A DNA stretch of 64,000 nucleotides from Paragyromitra xinjiangensis (GCA_038503065.1 JBCAMK010000004.1:62001-126000), one strand, 5' to 3'. Positions 49,311-61,203 are shown, counted from the first letter of the stretch. Numbers and translations: made by a program. Notes: generated from the sequence alone by a model not told the origin.

Positions 49311-50007
49311 ATGAGTTTTGTGCATATGACGTACGGCTACCCCGGGGCAGCATTCTCTCAAGCTCGAGAGGATCATAGATTGTTTTCACGCAGTAGTGGT
49401 AGTGCGGACGTTGGCAATGTAGCTAGTGTCGTTACAATTGTTACTAGTATTTTAGCTGTTCTAATAGCTCTTGCTGGGCTCAGGTTTTGGCGAGGATGTG
49501 TCCGGAGAAAAGCAACGTTGGTGGTGCGCGCTGCCCTATTCCTACTCACAACCTCTTCGTGCAGATTATGGTGGTTTATCTAATATATCCTTAGGACCAG
49601 ACAATACTCCAAGAGCCAGTACTTGGTATCACCCTTTCAGGGGATCAAACTGAGCCTCGCCCACCAACAATACCAGACAGCATACACAACGTCCTTCAAT
49701 ACTTGCCTCGACAAACCACAAACCACGGTTCAGTTACTGAATATCCTGAAATAGTATTGGAAATGCAAGACGTTAAGCGAGGTCTTCGAGGGGAAGATTT
49801 GACCGAGCAAGGTGGCCCTAGTAGCACTGCTACACTAAGCATTCCTAAACGGTGTTTGACTTGGCCGTGGCAGCGAGAACACAAACTATTAAGCCAAGGG
49901 ACTACATATGGTAAAATCCCCTTCAACTAGCCTCTAACTGCTAGATTCTAGACAGATAATGGTTACTAACGTAGCCGTGTATTGCGACAGGAGTAATTCG
50001 TGCGTAG
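49311..50007 (+). CDS. small single-pass membrane protein, copy 3
   Basis: The best model has exons 49311-49523, 49595-49910 and 49991-50007, about 181 residues. The start is the ATG matching copies 1 and 4; the frame is open further upstream but without similarity. The first intron has a GTGCGC donor, a TCTAAT branch and a CCTTAG acceptor. The membrane block VTIVTSILAVLIALAGL is followed by RFWRGCVRRKA. The second exon shares QDVKRGLRGEDLTEQGGP and PKRCLTWPWQRE with copy 4. Here the stop seen in copy 4 is replaced by sense codons, so translation runs on across the family's last intron position (GTAAAA donor, TTACTAAC branch, GCGACAG acceptor) and ends with VIRA. If that intron is retained, the chain instead ends at 49930 with KIPFN. 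Function unknown. Confidence 0.7.
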
Positions 50008-52769
50008 GATTATGGTATTTTCCCTTGTTCAAGCCAGTGGGGGTACCGGTACCGTACCTTTCAAAAGAACTGGGAAAGGAAAGTTCGAAAAATCGAACAT
50101 ACAGTAGTTTACGTTTAACACCAAGCTTTTCTTTGCATAAGTTAGAACGGCCGGGGTATTGATGAGTATGTAGTATTTTGCACCTTAATCATTATAAACG
50201 AGTTCTTTATGCTCATGGCTCTGGGATAGGGATCACAAAAAATATCTTGAGCTTTGAATTTTCGAGGGTTAAGGGTAACGTCCTGAAGACCCCTGGAATC
50301 GGCCATTTGTGTGATGCTGACTCAGCACGTCCTGCTTAAGAGACATGCAATAGATTAGTTTCTGGCCTCGTTTAACTGATTAAGTTTATAATTTAGTGCA
50401 TAGGCAAGTTTTGATAATGAAGCTTGATTCGCACTAAAGGCCACCCCAAAACGGCGAAAAGGGAATAGCAATCGCGCGTCGTAATTCCCTGGATGTAGAG
50501 TTGAGTGAAAGATCCTAACGCAGAGGGCATGTATCCTTTTTGGCGTAGGATTATAATCTTTCTAGAGTCTTGTAGAAGAGAGGAGGGTGACTTAGTGCAC
50601 GTGGGTCAACTATAGTTCCGGAAGTCTAAAATGTAGACAAAACTAACGAGGGATGCAACGCTTTTGGCGTTAATATTCTAACTATGGCTGAAAATTTTGG
50701 CTGACTAACGTGCCTTGCTATGTTTTCAACCCTAATCCTGCTGCCAAGAGCGTTGCATCCCTTGTTAGTTTTTACATTTTAGACTTCCAGAACCATACCT
50801 AGAAGCACAGTCTAGGATTACACGTAGTCTTGATGACTAAAATCTCAGAAGCGCACAATTCCTCTGGGCAGAACTGAAGCACGTATATCTGGCCTAGGTG
50901 CGGCTGGGGGAAATCTTTCAACCTCTCGGCCCTAAACAGATTACGCACGGTTCTAGAATACCAGCTCCCAAGCGAAGAAGACCATCTAGTCCAACGTCCA
51001 CCATCGGGATCTCGTGGCACCCTAGTATCAGTATTCCGGATGCTGGTTGCCGTAGGTCCATGCGTACATGTATGCATGTCAGCCGGTTCAGCTGAACTTG
51101 ACGCGTTGAAGTGTGAAGATCTATCAAGTGTAGCGATCATATGCAGAATCCAATTCATACAGATTGTGGTTTTGCGACTATAGGTAGGGTGTTTACCAAT
51201 AATCTAGTTGGCTGGGAGTATTTACTTTTTGTGGTGAAAATTGGAATATGTGAGTAGATAGCTTAGGATAACATCCCCTATGGATTTGTCTCTACTTTCG
51301 AAAGCTCTAAATGGGAGGAAAGGCATAAAGGGGAAAGCGGGTATAACATAGCCGCTTACGTAAATTTAGTTAGCATCTCTCATATCACTTGCATACTGTG
51401 ACATTTTCGATGGGATGGGGGTATTTTGAGTGTATACGTAAATTTTCGTGATATCCTATCGTTCGTTTTTGAATTCCACAATAATTTAGAGCCCCCACTA
51501 ACCTTTTAGAGTGGTCATTTAGCACAGATTGTAGTACGATCTGGGGGGGTAACGTTCCGTTTCTACCAATCGAACCAGCTTCGCGCAAGAAATTGAGGGT
51601 TGCTCTACTTTAACAGATATTGCGCTAGGCTAGTGTGTTACCTTAAACACAAGCGGAAGGATGGTAAGTGCTCGCTTAAGCGCTATGACCAGGTGGTTGG
51701 GTGCGCTTAGTGATCTACAATGTGGGACCAACGATGCACACGTGGCGGTGTCAATTAGGTATGGTAGGAAGTTTTCCCTCCAGAAAAGTGTTCTAGGGGG
51801 CAGATTTATAGATGGCTGCGTTCAGAGGGTTTACCGTTTTGAAATCTTATCCAGCCTCTTCGCACGCTGTCGGTTTCGCACAATGCGGGAGGGCAGCGGG
51901 CTTTTATAAGTGCTTGTAAAAATCTAAGATGGTTGTTGCCGATATCGTGTAAAGTACATAGGAGTAGATAATCTATCTTGCCTCCTAAGTGGTGTGAGAG
52001 AAAAAAATTTCATTTTACCCTGGTTTACCAAGTATTGTACATTTTCCCGCATCATGAAAAAACGATTGGTCGTCCATGGAAGGCAGGCGCCAAATTGCCA
52101 TTTCCGAGTGATCTCTCATGATTGCGGCTGCCAGTGTTCTAATTTCGCTCGCCCACATATGTAGTCAACGCTCCACGTTTGGCGACGTTCGATTTTCGGA
52201 TTTTTAGTTGCGAATCAGACAGCGGTCAGTGGGGGTTTCGTCTGAAGCCAGATCTTCGGCTTCTCCCCCGTAGATCTCAGGAAATCCATTTGTTCGCAAA
52301 CTTCTCAATATACACTTGCGGAGTACATGGTTAAGTGGTTGGACAATTTGTGGTAACATGCACTTGCGGTGCACGTGTGACCCCTACATGTCCCCACAGG
52401 CACCTCGCAGGATTGATGCGCTAGAGCAGCGGAGGAATTAACGAGACAGAAGGTCCCACTTTGTTACCCGAGCCGCATTATACCCGCCGCTCTATCCTCT
52501 TTCCCCGAAGGAAGGGGGGGAAAGGTCTTAGTTTCAGACAGTGATTTCACACTCGGCTTGTGTTACAATCGAACCCTGACTCGAGCTCGATCGAAAACTT
52601 TATATATATGGCGGACAATCCTGCACGGCGCGCTCTCTACTCTTTTCTCTCATGCCCTCAGCCTCCAAAATTTCCCGGGCCTTTTATCGAAATCTTTGAC
52701 TAAAGCCTTTTCTCTATCCTTGGCGTTTTTTTAGCTGCCGATCAAGGAGGATTTCCCAGTTTCAATCCG
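50008..52769. other. spacer between membrane-protein copies 3 and 4
   Basis: A family B MITE lies at 50611-50797. The rest shows no gene, RNA or clear repeat. DNA just after 50007 still aligns with the 3' flank of copy 4 for some tens of bases. Confidence 0.5.
50611..50797. mobile_element. MITE family B, short copy (187 bp)
   Basis: TATAGTTCCGGAAGTCTAAA at the left and its near complement at the right enclose GGGATGCAACGC / GCGTTGCATCCC. TA is present at both ends. It has a shorter interior than the copy at 46626. Confidence 0.75.
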
Positions 52770-53338
52770 ATGGGTCTCGTGCACATGGCATATAACTCCA
52801 CCGCGGTAGTATCTTATCGAACTCAAAACGGAATATATCCGCGTAGCAACGCCAATGTCAACAATATAGCTAGCGTTGTTACAATCATTACTGGTATTCT
52901 GGCCGTTCTGATAGCTCTTGCTGGCCTCAGGTTTTGGCAAAGATGTGTCCAGAGAAAGGCAGCGCTAATAGTATGTATTACCGCCCCACTACTATACACA
53001 ACCTCTGCATACAGTGCATGATAGTCCGTCTAATAAATCCTTAGGGCCAGTCAACGCTCCAAGAGCCAGTACTCGATACCACCGGCTCGGGGGATCAGAC
53101 CGAACCTCGCCAGCCAACGCCCACCAGCACACATAACACTCTTCAACACTTGCCTCGGCAAGCCACAAACCACGATCCGATTATCGAACCTTCTGAAATA
53201 AGATCGGAGATGCAAGATGTTAAGCGAGATCTTCAAAGGGAGGATTTGATCGAGCAAGGTGGCCCTAGTACTGCTACGTATACAATAGGCCTTCCTAAAC
53301 GGTGTTTGACTTGGCCGTGGCAAAAAGAACCCAAATGA
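52770..53338 (+). CDS. small single-pass membrane protein, copy 4
   Basis: Exons 52770-52970 and 53045-53338 join in phase 0 to give 164 residues. The intron has a canonical GTATGT donor, a TCTAATAA branch and a CCTTAG acceptor. The membrane block VTIITGILAVLIALAGL is followed by RFWQRCVQRKA. The cytosolic part contains QDVKRDLQREDLIEQGGP and ends PKRCLTWPWQKEPK. A further intron signature in the 3' UTR (53361-53427, TTACTAAC branch, GCTACAG acceptor) matches copy 3 in position; its donor is 22 nt after the stop, too close to trigger nonsense-mediated decay by the usual 50-nt rule. This copy has the cleanest signals of the four. No known domain is recognised; there are no transposon ends around it. 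Confidence 0.75.
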
Positions 53339-53526
53339 TCAAATAAAGAGACTACTTATGGTAAAATTCCCAGCTACTAGATGCTAGACAGATACGAGTT
53401 ACTAACATAGCTATTTTATTGCTACAGGAGTAGACGTGCACGTAGGGTTATGGAATTCTCATTTGTTTAGACCAGTGGAGGTATTTCCTAACAAGGATCG
53501 AAAAAACTTTGAAAAAACCAAGCGTA

Positions 53527-53820
53527 CTCAAGGCGCCGTTTTGAAGTGACTTACCTGATAAGGAAGTTTCTTGTTCTCCGACCAAAAACTTCGAAGCAGT
53601 GGGAATATGAAATAACCAGATATGAGAAGCTAGAATATGGTAGTATCTCCCTTAAAATCCACGCCTAAAGAGCTCTATGGGGGGAAAGAGTATCGAAATG
53701 GTGGGGAAAAGATGCCAAGCGAGATCTTGAAGACTGCCAAGTATTCCTTTAGCCAATGAAATGGCCCAAATCACCGATTCTTGCCTTTTCAGGTAAGTCA
53801 CTTCAAAACGGCGGCTTGAG
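53527..53820. mobile_element. TA-flanked inverted-repeat element (294 bp)
   Basis: The left end CTCAAGGCGCCGTTTTGAAG continues as TGACTTACCTGA and is complementary, with one mismatch, to the right end. TA flanks both sides (53525-53526 and 53821-53822). The interior is non-coding. A separate family from A and B. Confidence 0.75.
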
Positions 53821-54136
53821 TATATAGTTTGCGGATAAATATCGAATTTTTCCTTTGTGCGAATTCGAACATATATACAATACTTTACACCTTAATCGTT
53901 GTAAATTAGCCCTTCCCTCCGCTTCTAGATCCGGGCAGTAGTCAAACGGTTTGAACAAAAGATTACTTTGAAATTTCGAGGGCAAGAGACAATAAAAATG
54001 GCAAGGGTCATTTTTTGTAGCCTCGCCCAGGCTTTGTGGCGGTTGTGGCGGTTGTGGCGGTTGCCAGTACCTAGTCTGGATGGCGTTATACTCCGGACTG
54101 CTGACTAATTATTTACGCAACGCAAAGGCTACCCTT

Positions 54137-54219
54137 TAGCCTCGTCTGGCTTGTGCGTGTGGCTGTACAAAATTAGTTATTAGTAAGTACTTTTTTACAT
54201 GCAAGCCTGAACGAGGCTA
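54137..54219. mobile_element. hairpin element family C, copy 2 (83 bp)
   Basis: TAGCCTCGTCTGGCTTG at the left and CAAGCCTGAACGAGGCTA at the right fold back, as in the copy at 13485. Isolated half-sites TAGCCTCG also occur near 54011 and 54914. Confidence 0.6.
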
Positions 54220-54277
54220 CTGTTTTTGATTGACGACTTGTGCATACACGTACTTCGTTTATGAGCTACCGTATGTA

Positions 54278-54509
54278 CTACGGGTGTAGGCCTAGGGGTA
54301 AGGTGACGGTGCGGGCAGAAGATGTTGGTTTTTTCCCCCCTTCCCCAACACCCTGAGAGGCCTGATAAAATGCATAATGAATAGAGAACACTGTATAAAA
54401 GAAATGTTAGCCCAGTTTATTTGATAAAACCGAAAAACTCGGGCGAGCTCGAGTCTCTCAAGCAAATGGCTGCACCGCCACCTGTCGACAGACTTATCCC
54501 CACTCGAAG
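54278..54509. mobile_element. MITE family A copy, degenerate ends
   Basis: TA flanks both ends. The left TIR is disturbed (CTACGGGTGTAGGCCTAGGG), while the right end keeps GCACCGCCACC..GTCGACAGACTTA in complement. The interior is nearly identical to the truncated copy at 42044-42208. Confidence 0.75.
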
Positions 54510-54660
54510 TACTCTTCAAATACAACCTGCACTTGCCCCGTGGCTTACGCGTAGAGTAATTTTCTGAATGGTCGAGTTCCTGTGGCTCTCTCTTTTTCTG
54601 CCATATTCGGTACCATATTAAGTTTAGCGTGAGGCAGGTGCAGGTCGTATTTGAGGAGTA

Positions 54661-54896
54661 CTAGGGTGTAGGGGAAAGTCTGGCGACAGGTGGTGGTGCA
54701 AGTAAAAAATCCCAATTTCTTCTCCCCCTCCACAGCTCCCTGAGCGGCCTGATAAAAACGTCTAATGGACCATGGATGCTATGTATCAAACATCAAACGA
54801 ATTTAGTTGGCAAAAGTATGAAATTCAAACGAGCTTGAGCCCACTGAGAAAATAGCTGCACCGCCACCTGTCGCCAGGCTTACCCCTACACCCGAG
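54661..54896. mobile_element. MITE family A copy (236 bp)
   Basis: TA-flanked (54659-54660 and 54897-54898), with TIRs starting CTAGGGTGTAGGGG / CTCGGGTGTAGGGG and the GGTGG(T/C)GGTGC motif. The interior matches the copy at 12984. Confidence 0.85.
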
Positions 54897-55378
54897 TACA
54901 TACGGTAGTTTATAGCCTCGTTTAGGGTTGGTGCATGTGCAGGGTTTAGTAATGAATCTTAATCCGCGCAAAAGAACACTCTTGGATACATTCCCATAGG
55001 CGTAGATAGCAGTTCTTGGACCCTAAACCCTTGGCTGATTATTCGAATATACACTAAGCAAGCTTCAACACCCTATCATTTCCTTTCCTTTCCAGCTAAT
55101 TATCTCTTCTACGATCCTAGTAGATTCCCGACACTACCAATAGTACCATTCACATCTTCGGAGTTATGTTTTATCTCTGCACGACACTAGCTTCCCCTAA
55201 GCTTATGCTGAATTTAAGTAAGAAATTATCGTAAGTACCTTATTAATTGCGTACTTACGGTACACAGTCACGTACGACGTCCGGGTTGCCTTCCCGAGTG
55301 AGGTCACCTCAGATTCCACCTCCATTTACCGCTCTCCTAGAGAAGGGAATTCTAAATTTGGTGTTACTGATCGTTGTA

Positions 55379-55615
55379 CTACGGGTGTAGGGGTAAGTCT
55401 GATGACAGGTGGCGGCGCACGTAAGAGTTCCCAATTCTCCTCCCCCTTCCACATCTCCCTGAGAGATCTGATAAAGATGTTAAAGGATCAAGAATGCTAT
55501 GTGCTAAACATCAAACCAAGTTGGTTGGTAAAAGTATGAAATTATAGCGAGCTTGAGTCCCTCGAGAAAAGTGCTCCACCGCCACCTGCCATCAGACTTA
55601 CCCCTACACCCGTAG
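55379..55615. mobile_element. MITE family A copy (237 bp)
   Basis: TA-flanked, with TIRs CTACGGGTGTAGGGGTAAG nearly perfect. The interior matches the copies at 12984 and 54661. Three family members lie within 1.4 kb here. Confidence 0.85.
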
Positions 55616-57277
55616 TATATACGTAATTGATAAAGCTTAAGGTAGTCACTACTTAGCGCAGGGCAAATATTTAACCACCAAACCTTAGTAATATTCGTCT
55701 TGGCGAAGGTGGGAGTGAGGTATCCCTGGTCTAGGCGCTAGCGCTGAAGATCGCTGCACGAGGTAAGTAAACTCCAAAAGCGACGGTTTATTAATTATAA
55801 GTACATATGTGGGGTGGTGGGTGTAAAAGAAGCTTAGAGGGTGTATATAATGTCGGGCGTGCTGTGAAGTACTATCTCGTGACTGGAGATTTAATCTTAG
55901 GCTAGTGATTCGTATTAAACCCTTACCCGTAAATTAGATCTCAACCTATTTTGCGATCAATACTACGAAAACCAGCAATTGACACTACTAAGAGTAACAA
56001 CACCCGCGAAAGCTTCATTAACTTCTAAGATCTCCATCCCAGCCGAGACGTGATTCTCAATCTCACAGGATACCGTATGTACTGAGATGATACGACCTCG
56101 CACCACACTTTTGCTAGAGCCGATATGCAGTAGACTGTGGTTCATGTCTATAGATGTTAACCTTCGCAGCGTCCCTGAACACTACTCCATCCTTTTTTCT
56201 CATCAGAAAATTTCACTTAAATCTCTTGTGCTGGTCGTCGTGCCGTCATACTGAGCTTGCTCTACACAGGTTCTGGCCACCAAAGCCACAGTCTGCTCTT
56301 TATCGGCGCTGGGAGAAGTGTAGCGCGGGGTCGTATCGTCCTAGGACATACGGTGCCCAAGTATCGGCGCTAGACTAAGGTTCTGACGATGTTTATCGCC
56401 CCTCTGTACCTTGCCATAGAGTATTCCCCCTTAGAGACAGAACCTAGACTTACGGTAAGCTCCCCATACTCCAAGGAACCGAAATCGCCGAGCAGGGCCT
56501 GCGACAGAGCACAGGGACTAGTGAATAGCAGGAAGCCCTGATCTCATTATATTGCTCTGTACCGCTTTTAAAGCTTCGTAAGACCTACCGCCTGACTGAA
56601 AACGGCTGTAGCAGGGATACCACGGGCACGGGTGGGGGGGGGGGGGGCAGCGGAGAACGTGGCCGGACAATCAACAGGAAACCCAAAGCTATACCACACT
56701 CTAGGTAGCGACTATATCATGTATGATCTGGAAGCACCAAGCACGATGTGCTGCAGTCTACCTGCAATTTCGTTAGCTCACCAATTCCCCGCTTGGGGGA
56801 ATGCCGACGTAATAAACCCAGAATAATAGACTCTACCGAGCTCCGAAGAACCCACACCGTAGCAGCACACCGAGCTTGAATCTAGTAGGGACCGAAGCTG
56901 GCAGACGATGCTGCAGTCCGTCGTGACCCAATTACGGTCGACTGTAGTCAGACTGACCTGTTAGATTCTAGCTCTAAATCTCCAATGAAATCTTGCCGTA
57001 TTGGGTGAGCTGATTGATTGATTTCCTCGCTCCCTCCTCCTGCTTCCATTCTTCTTTTGATAGCCTCCGATGCTCTACAAGCGCGGGAAATGCATCAGTA
57101 TAGTTGTAGGAAAATCCATCATACTTTTTACAGAGAGAGAGCTAGCAAATGCATCAAAAACACCGCAAAAATTTGTATGGGGAAAGCACCAAAGAATGCA
57201 TCAAGAGTGAAAAATCACACCTTTCCTAACAACTTTCCCAATAGTAGACCAAAATAAGAAGAAAAAAATAGATCCTT

Positions 57278-57339
57278 GGAGGATTGAACTACCGCACTTC
57301 AGAGCATAACTCAAACATTACCACCTAAGCTGCAACTCC
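57278..57339 (-). other. tRNA-like relic
   Basis: The minus strand reads GGAGTTGCAGCTTAGGTGGT, then GTAGTTCAATCCTCC, resembling A and B boxes. Acceptor and anticodon stems do not pair well and the unit is too short. A decayed tRNA or SINE piece is possible. Confidence 0.25.
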
Positions 57340-57394
57340 ATATAATGAGCCCTAGTTAACCGCTAATTGAACCCAAAAATCTGCTAAATATACC

Positions 57395-57480
57395 TTTCTA
57401 GATGCCTTTCTTGATGCCTTTCTCTACGACCTTCCTAGATACACCTTTTCTGATGACTTTACTGATGCCTTTTCACAAGC
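57395..57480. repeat. imperfect GATGCCTTTC-type tandem array
   Basis: About seven units of 12-13 bp built on (C/T)T(A/T)GATGCCTTTC. A similar composition appears near 31830-31980, and single units occur at 59310 just before the transposase relic. Confidence 0.5.
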
Positions 57481-58016
57481 CCTAGACAGTTAATTAAACT
57501 CCTGGAGTCTCCCGAGTCTCCTGATAATCCCGAGCCTCCTGGAGCTGAGGGAGGAAATAATTATTTTTGCTGATGTTGATGCATCAGTCAATAAACCTTT
57601 GAAAGCACATCAGCAAAAAACGGAAATGCCGTAAAGTCCCTCTGGACGCCAAAATGCCATGGCGGAAACCTACCCTTCTAGACGCAGTGTGGTCCAACTA
57701 CACGTCGTCCAGAAGACATGGGGTAGGAGCTCTGGCCGTCTGAAAGGCAGCGCTGTAGGCTCTGATCGTCTGGATGAGCTCTGGTCGCCTGGTCGGGCTC
57801 TGGTCGTCTGGATGAAGCCTGTCGACCTCTGTACGTCCGGGGGAACCTCTTGCGGGGCCAGCACATTTTGGTAGGTTTGGAATTGCACGCTTTGCTTGTA
57901 TGGCTCGTATGGCTTGTATGGCTCGAATTCGTTCTATTGATTTATTTACTATTCTATGGATCTATCTATATATATATGTACAAACATTTACTACCCGCAG
58001 CGAATCGACCTATTGG

Positions 58017-58735
58017 CGCAGGCGGCGGAAGCTGCAGCAGCGAATTGGCCATATGGCGGAGGCAGCGGAGGCAGCGGAGGCAGCAGCAGCAAATCGACCA
58101 TATGGCAGAGGCGGCGGAAGCTCAGGCAGCGGATCGACCATGTGGCGGAGGCGGCGGAAGCTGCAGCAGCGGCGGAAGCTGCAGCAGCGGCGGAAGCTGC
58201 AGCAGCGGCGGAAGCTGCAGCAGCGGCGGAAGCTGCAGCAGCGGCGGAAGCTGCAGCAGCGGCGGAAGCTGCAGCAGCGGCGGAAGCTGCAGCAGCGGCG
58301 GAAGCTGCAGCAGCGGCGGAAGCTGCAGCAGCGGCGGAAGCTGCAGCAGCGAATCGACCATATGGCGGAGGCGGAGGAAGCTCAGGCAGCGAATCGACCA
58401 TATGGCGCAGGCGCAGGAAGCGCAGGCAGCGAATTGACCCTATGGCGGAAGCGGAGGAAGCGGCGGAAGCTGCAGCAGCGAATTGACCATATGGTGGAGG
58501 CAGCTGCAGCAAATCAACCATATGGCAGAGGTGGCGGAAGCGGAGCCAGCGAATCGACCTATTGGCGCAGGCAGCGGGAGCTGCTGCAGCGAATTGACCA
58601 TATGGCGGAGGTGGAGGAAGCTCAGGCAGCGGATTGACCATATGGCGCAGGCAGCGGAAGCTGCAGCAGCAAATCAACCATATGGCGCAGGCGCAGGCAG
58701 CGCAGGCAGCGAATCGACGACCTGCCAGAGGCTGG
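58017..58735. repeat. VNTR with 11 perfect 18-bp units
   Basis: GCGGCGGAAGCTGCAGCA is repeated 11 times without change at 58151-58348. On both sides are longer degenerate units containing GAATCGACCATATGGCG and GGCGGAAGCTGCAGCAG. The unit is a multiple of three, so several frames on both strands stay open; none has a credible start, splice site or family match. Confidence 0.9.
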
Positions 58736-59220
58736 CAGCGAATTTAGCTGCCTCCTGAGCTCGCTTAGGCGGAAGCAACGAGGCAGGCAGTGTGAATCGA
58801 ACCGAGTCTAGGAGGCATATCAGCGGGAGTCAAATAAACGGAAGCAAGATGTTACCTAGGAGGCTCTTGGGAAGCAGAGCTTATTGCATGAAGCCTAAAT
58901 CTCACGATGTTAGTAGTGTTGCGAGGTAGAGAATGGGTGGGAGAGAATAGGGGGAAGCAGATGGGAAGGAATAGGGGGAGGTGTCTTAGTAGGCGTTGCT
59001 TAGGCGTTGCTTAGGCGACACCTAAGCGAAGTTTGAAGATTTTGAAAATTGCTAAGTGCCTAGGGTCAGGGTTTTGACTTAGCGAAATAAAAAAAAAGTT
59101 CCGGCAGCTACACGCATCGGGAGGGTGTCGGACGCACACAGGTCGGTCGGTGAAAGCACGGGCTTCTAGAAGGGCACTCGGGTGTTGGCTGGTGGTAAGA
59201 GTTACTCAGAGCGCGTCTAG

Positions 59221-59694
59221 ATGCAGCACAGGCGCAGGCAGGCCGTCAGGAGGGGTTCGAGAGGCAATGCCCGTCTTCTAGAGGGTCAAAATGCCATTAT
59301 ACAATGTTACCCTTCTGGATGCCTTTTTTTTTTTACTGATGCATTAATTGGGGAAATGACCAATCAGGCAATAGTAGATAGTATAGAGGATGAATATGAC
59401 CTAACAAAGCCAAGCGCAGTTGGAAAGCGACGGGTTTTGACTACTTGGTGTGTGGGAGATGCATGGTATCAGTTTTGTATAGAGAAAAAAGATCTGATAC
59501 AGCAGGCTTTTAGAAAACTGGGGCTTGCGTTGCCTATAGATGGGAGTGCTGATAATGAGTTAGATATTAAAGATTTTTCAGGGCTGGAAATTGGTGACTG
59601 GAGGCATGATTTAAAGATAGTTGAACCACATGCAGACGTAGAAAGGGATCATGATGATATACCTGTAGAATATATAGCGGGTGGCGAAGACTAG
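59221..59694 (+). pseudogene. DDE (pogo-like) transposase C-terminal relic
   Basis: The 157-codon frame ends in a region resembling the C-terminus of fungal DDE_1/pogo-type transposases: GKRRVLTTWCVGDAWYQF, then IQQAFRKLGLALPIDGS and an acidic tail with DNELDIKDF and DHDDIPVEYI. The catalytic Asp and DNA-binding parts are missing. Upstream codons come from the GATGCC-type repeat and poly-T, so the first 50 residues are probably not transposase. A relic by tru­ncation. Confidence 0.55.
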
Positions 59695-61203
59695 AACTAT
59701 AATATGTAGTAAATCATGTAAATATGATAGCTAGTAAATAGTAGCTACTACTAATTAATAATTAATAATACTCTATACGCCTTCCTCACGCATAATACCC
59801 TCTTCCATTTTACTGATTGTGCTGGGAATTCTTCTGGCTTTGCTGTGTTGCTGAATGCCACCCGCAGCAGTGTGCTAACTTGCATCACCAACGATCACTC
59901 ATATCGGTTACCCTACCTTACTTATCCTGGCATGGAGATACCGGACTTAACCAATTATCCGAGTAACTACGGTAGTACTACTCGCTCACGTTTCTGGCGG
60001 TTAGTCCACGAGTCCTATTCAATCTCTGTTCGTACCGTAGTAGGGGATTGGTGTTTAACATATTCCTATTCTTGTATCTTCCACAGCCCTCGCAGCTTAC
60101 CCATGTTTCTGTCAAGAACGTAAGCGACCCTACGCACATGCAGGAGGAAAAACCACACGCTTAACTGGGGTTAACAGCCGATCACACCACGCACCACTAA
60201 AATGTCAAAAGCATAGCAAGAGACCTTACTGAGAACAATTTGGAAGCAGCGGTGCTACCACTCACTACACTAGGGAAGGGTTTTCTCGTTTCCATTTGCT
60301 CAAGGGTTAGGGTTTTGCAAGCAGACGCTTCTTACTTCAACCTCTTAGCGCTATTTCCGTTCTCCCAGGATACTCAAACCTTATTCCCGCATAAGACTCA
60401 TCCCCGCCATTCCAGAGGTTAAAATAAACACTAAGCCCCAGCCGCACCTTATCCAACATATTAATGTTATCCCGCGTCCGGTATCACCCACCACTAAACC
60501 TAACCCTGATACTGGCCCACGGAGACTCGATCGGTGGAACAATTTCCGGCGGGGAATGATTCTCCGACGGAATAGTAGTTAAGGACATATCTACCGACCC
60601 GTCCTATGAATCATAGAAGACACTGCAGGGAGTATACTCCCAACCCTAACCCACTGATTAGAAGACTACTCCGCCTCGCCCAAATAGGTAAATTCCTCGT
60701 AATAGCCAACAGTTACCGGACCAACCCCGTTGCTACTAATCTGGTCCGTACAGTAAGTGCTTCTACCACTTTCATAAGCCAATCCGAATCACAGCCACGA
60801 CGTGTTGTCCTTGCAGCGGGAAACCGGCATTACAGCGGTAATCCACCATTAAGCGACTGATTACGTCGGTAGGTTGATATGACGCACAGCCAGCGAATGT
60901 ACCTGATCTTCAGGGTTTAACCTATGGAAGTACCGTATTATCTCGGGGATAGGAAACTGGCCTGGACTAATAATTCAAAATTACTCTATCGGGGAAGTAA
61001 ATTATCGACTGGGCAACAATTCCCGATGCTCAACAGTCACTTTTGACATTTTCCCGAGGCTTTTAGAGGACCGATTTAGAAGTGTGTAGTCTAGGCTAGT
61101 TTCCCATTCGAGATAATACGGTACTTCAGATCCGACCCGGCTTACTTGGGGATTACCGTTTGCAGCCCTACCGCCTGCTGCGGCTGAAGAGACGTGGTCG
61201 TGG

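Noticed and set aside
42914..53338. Membrane-protein copies as a transposon family
   Set aside because: No terminal repeats or target duplications bound the copies; similarity follows exons and splice sites.
57850..58677. Long open frames in the VNTR on both strands
   Set aside because: They are products of the 18-bp repeat with no start context, splice sites or family match.
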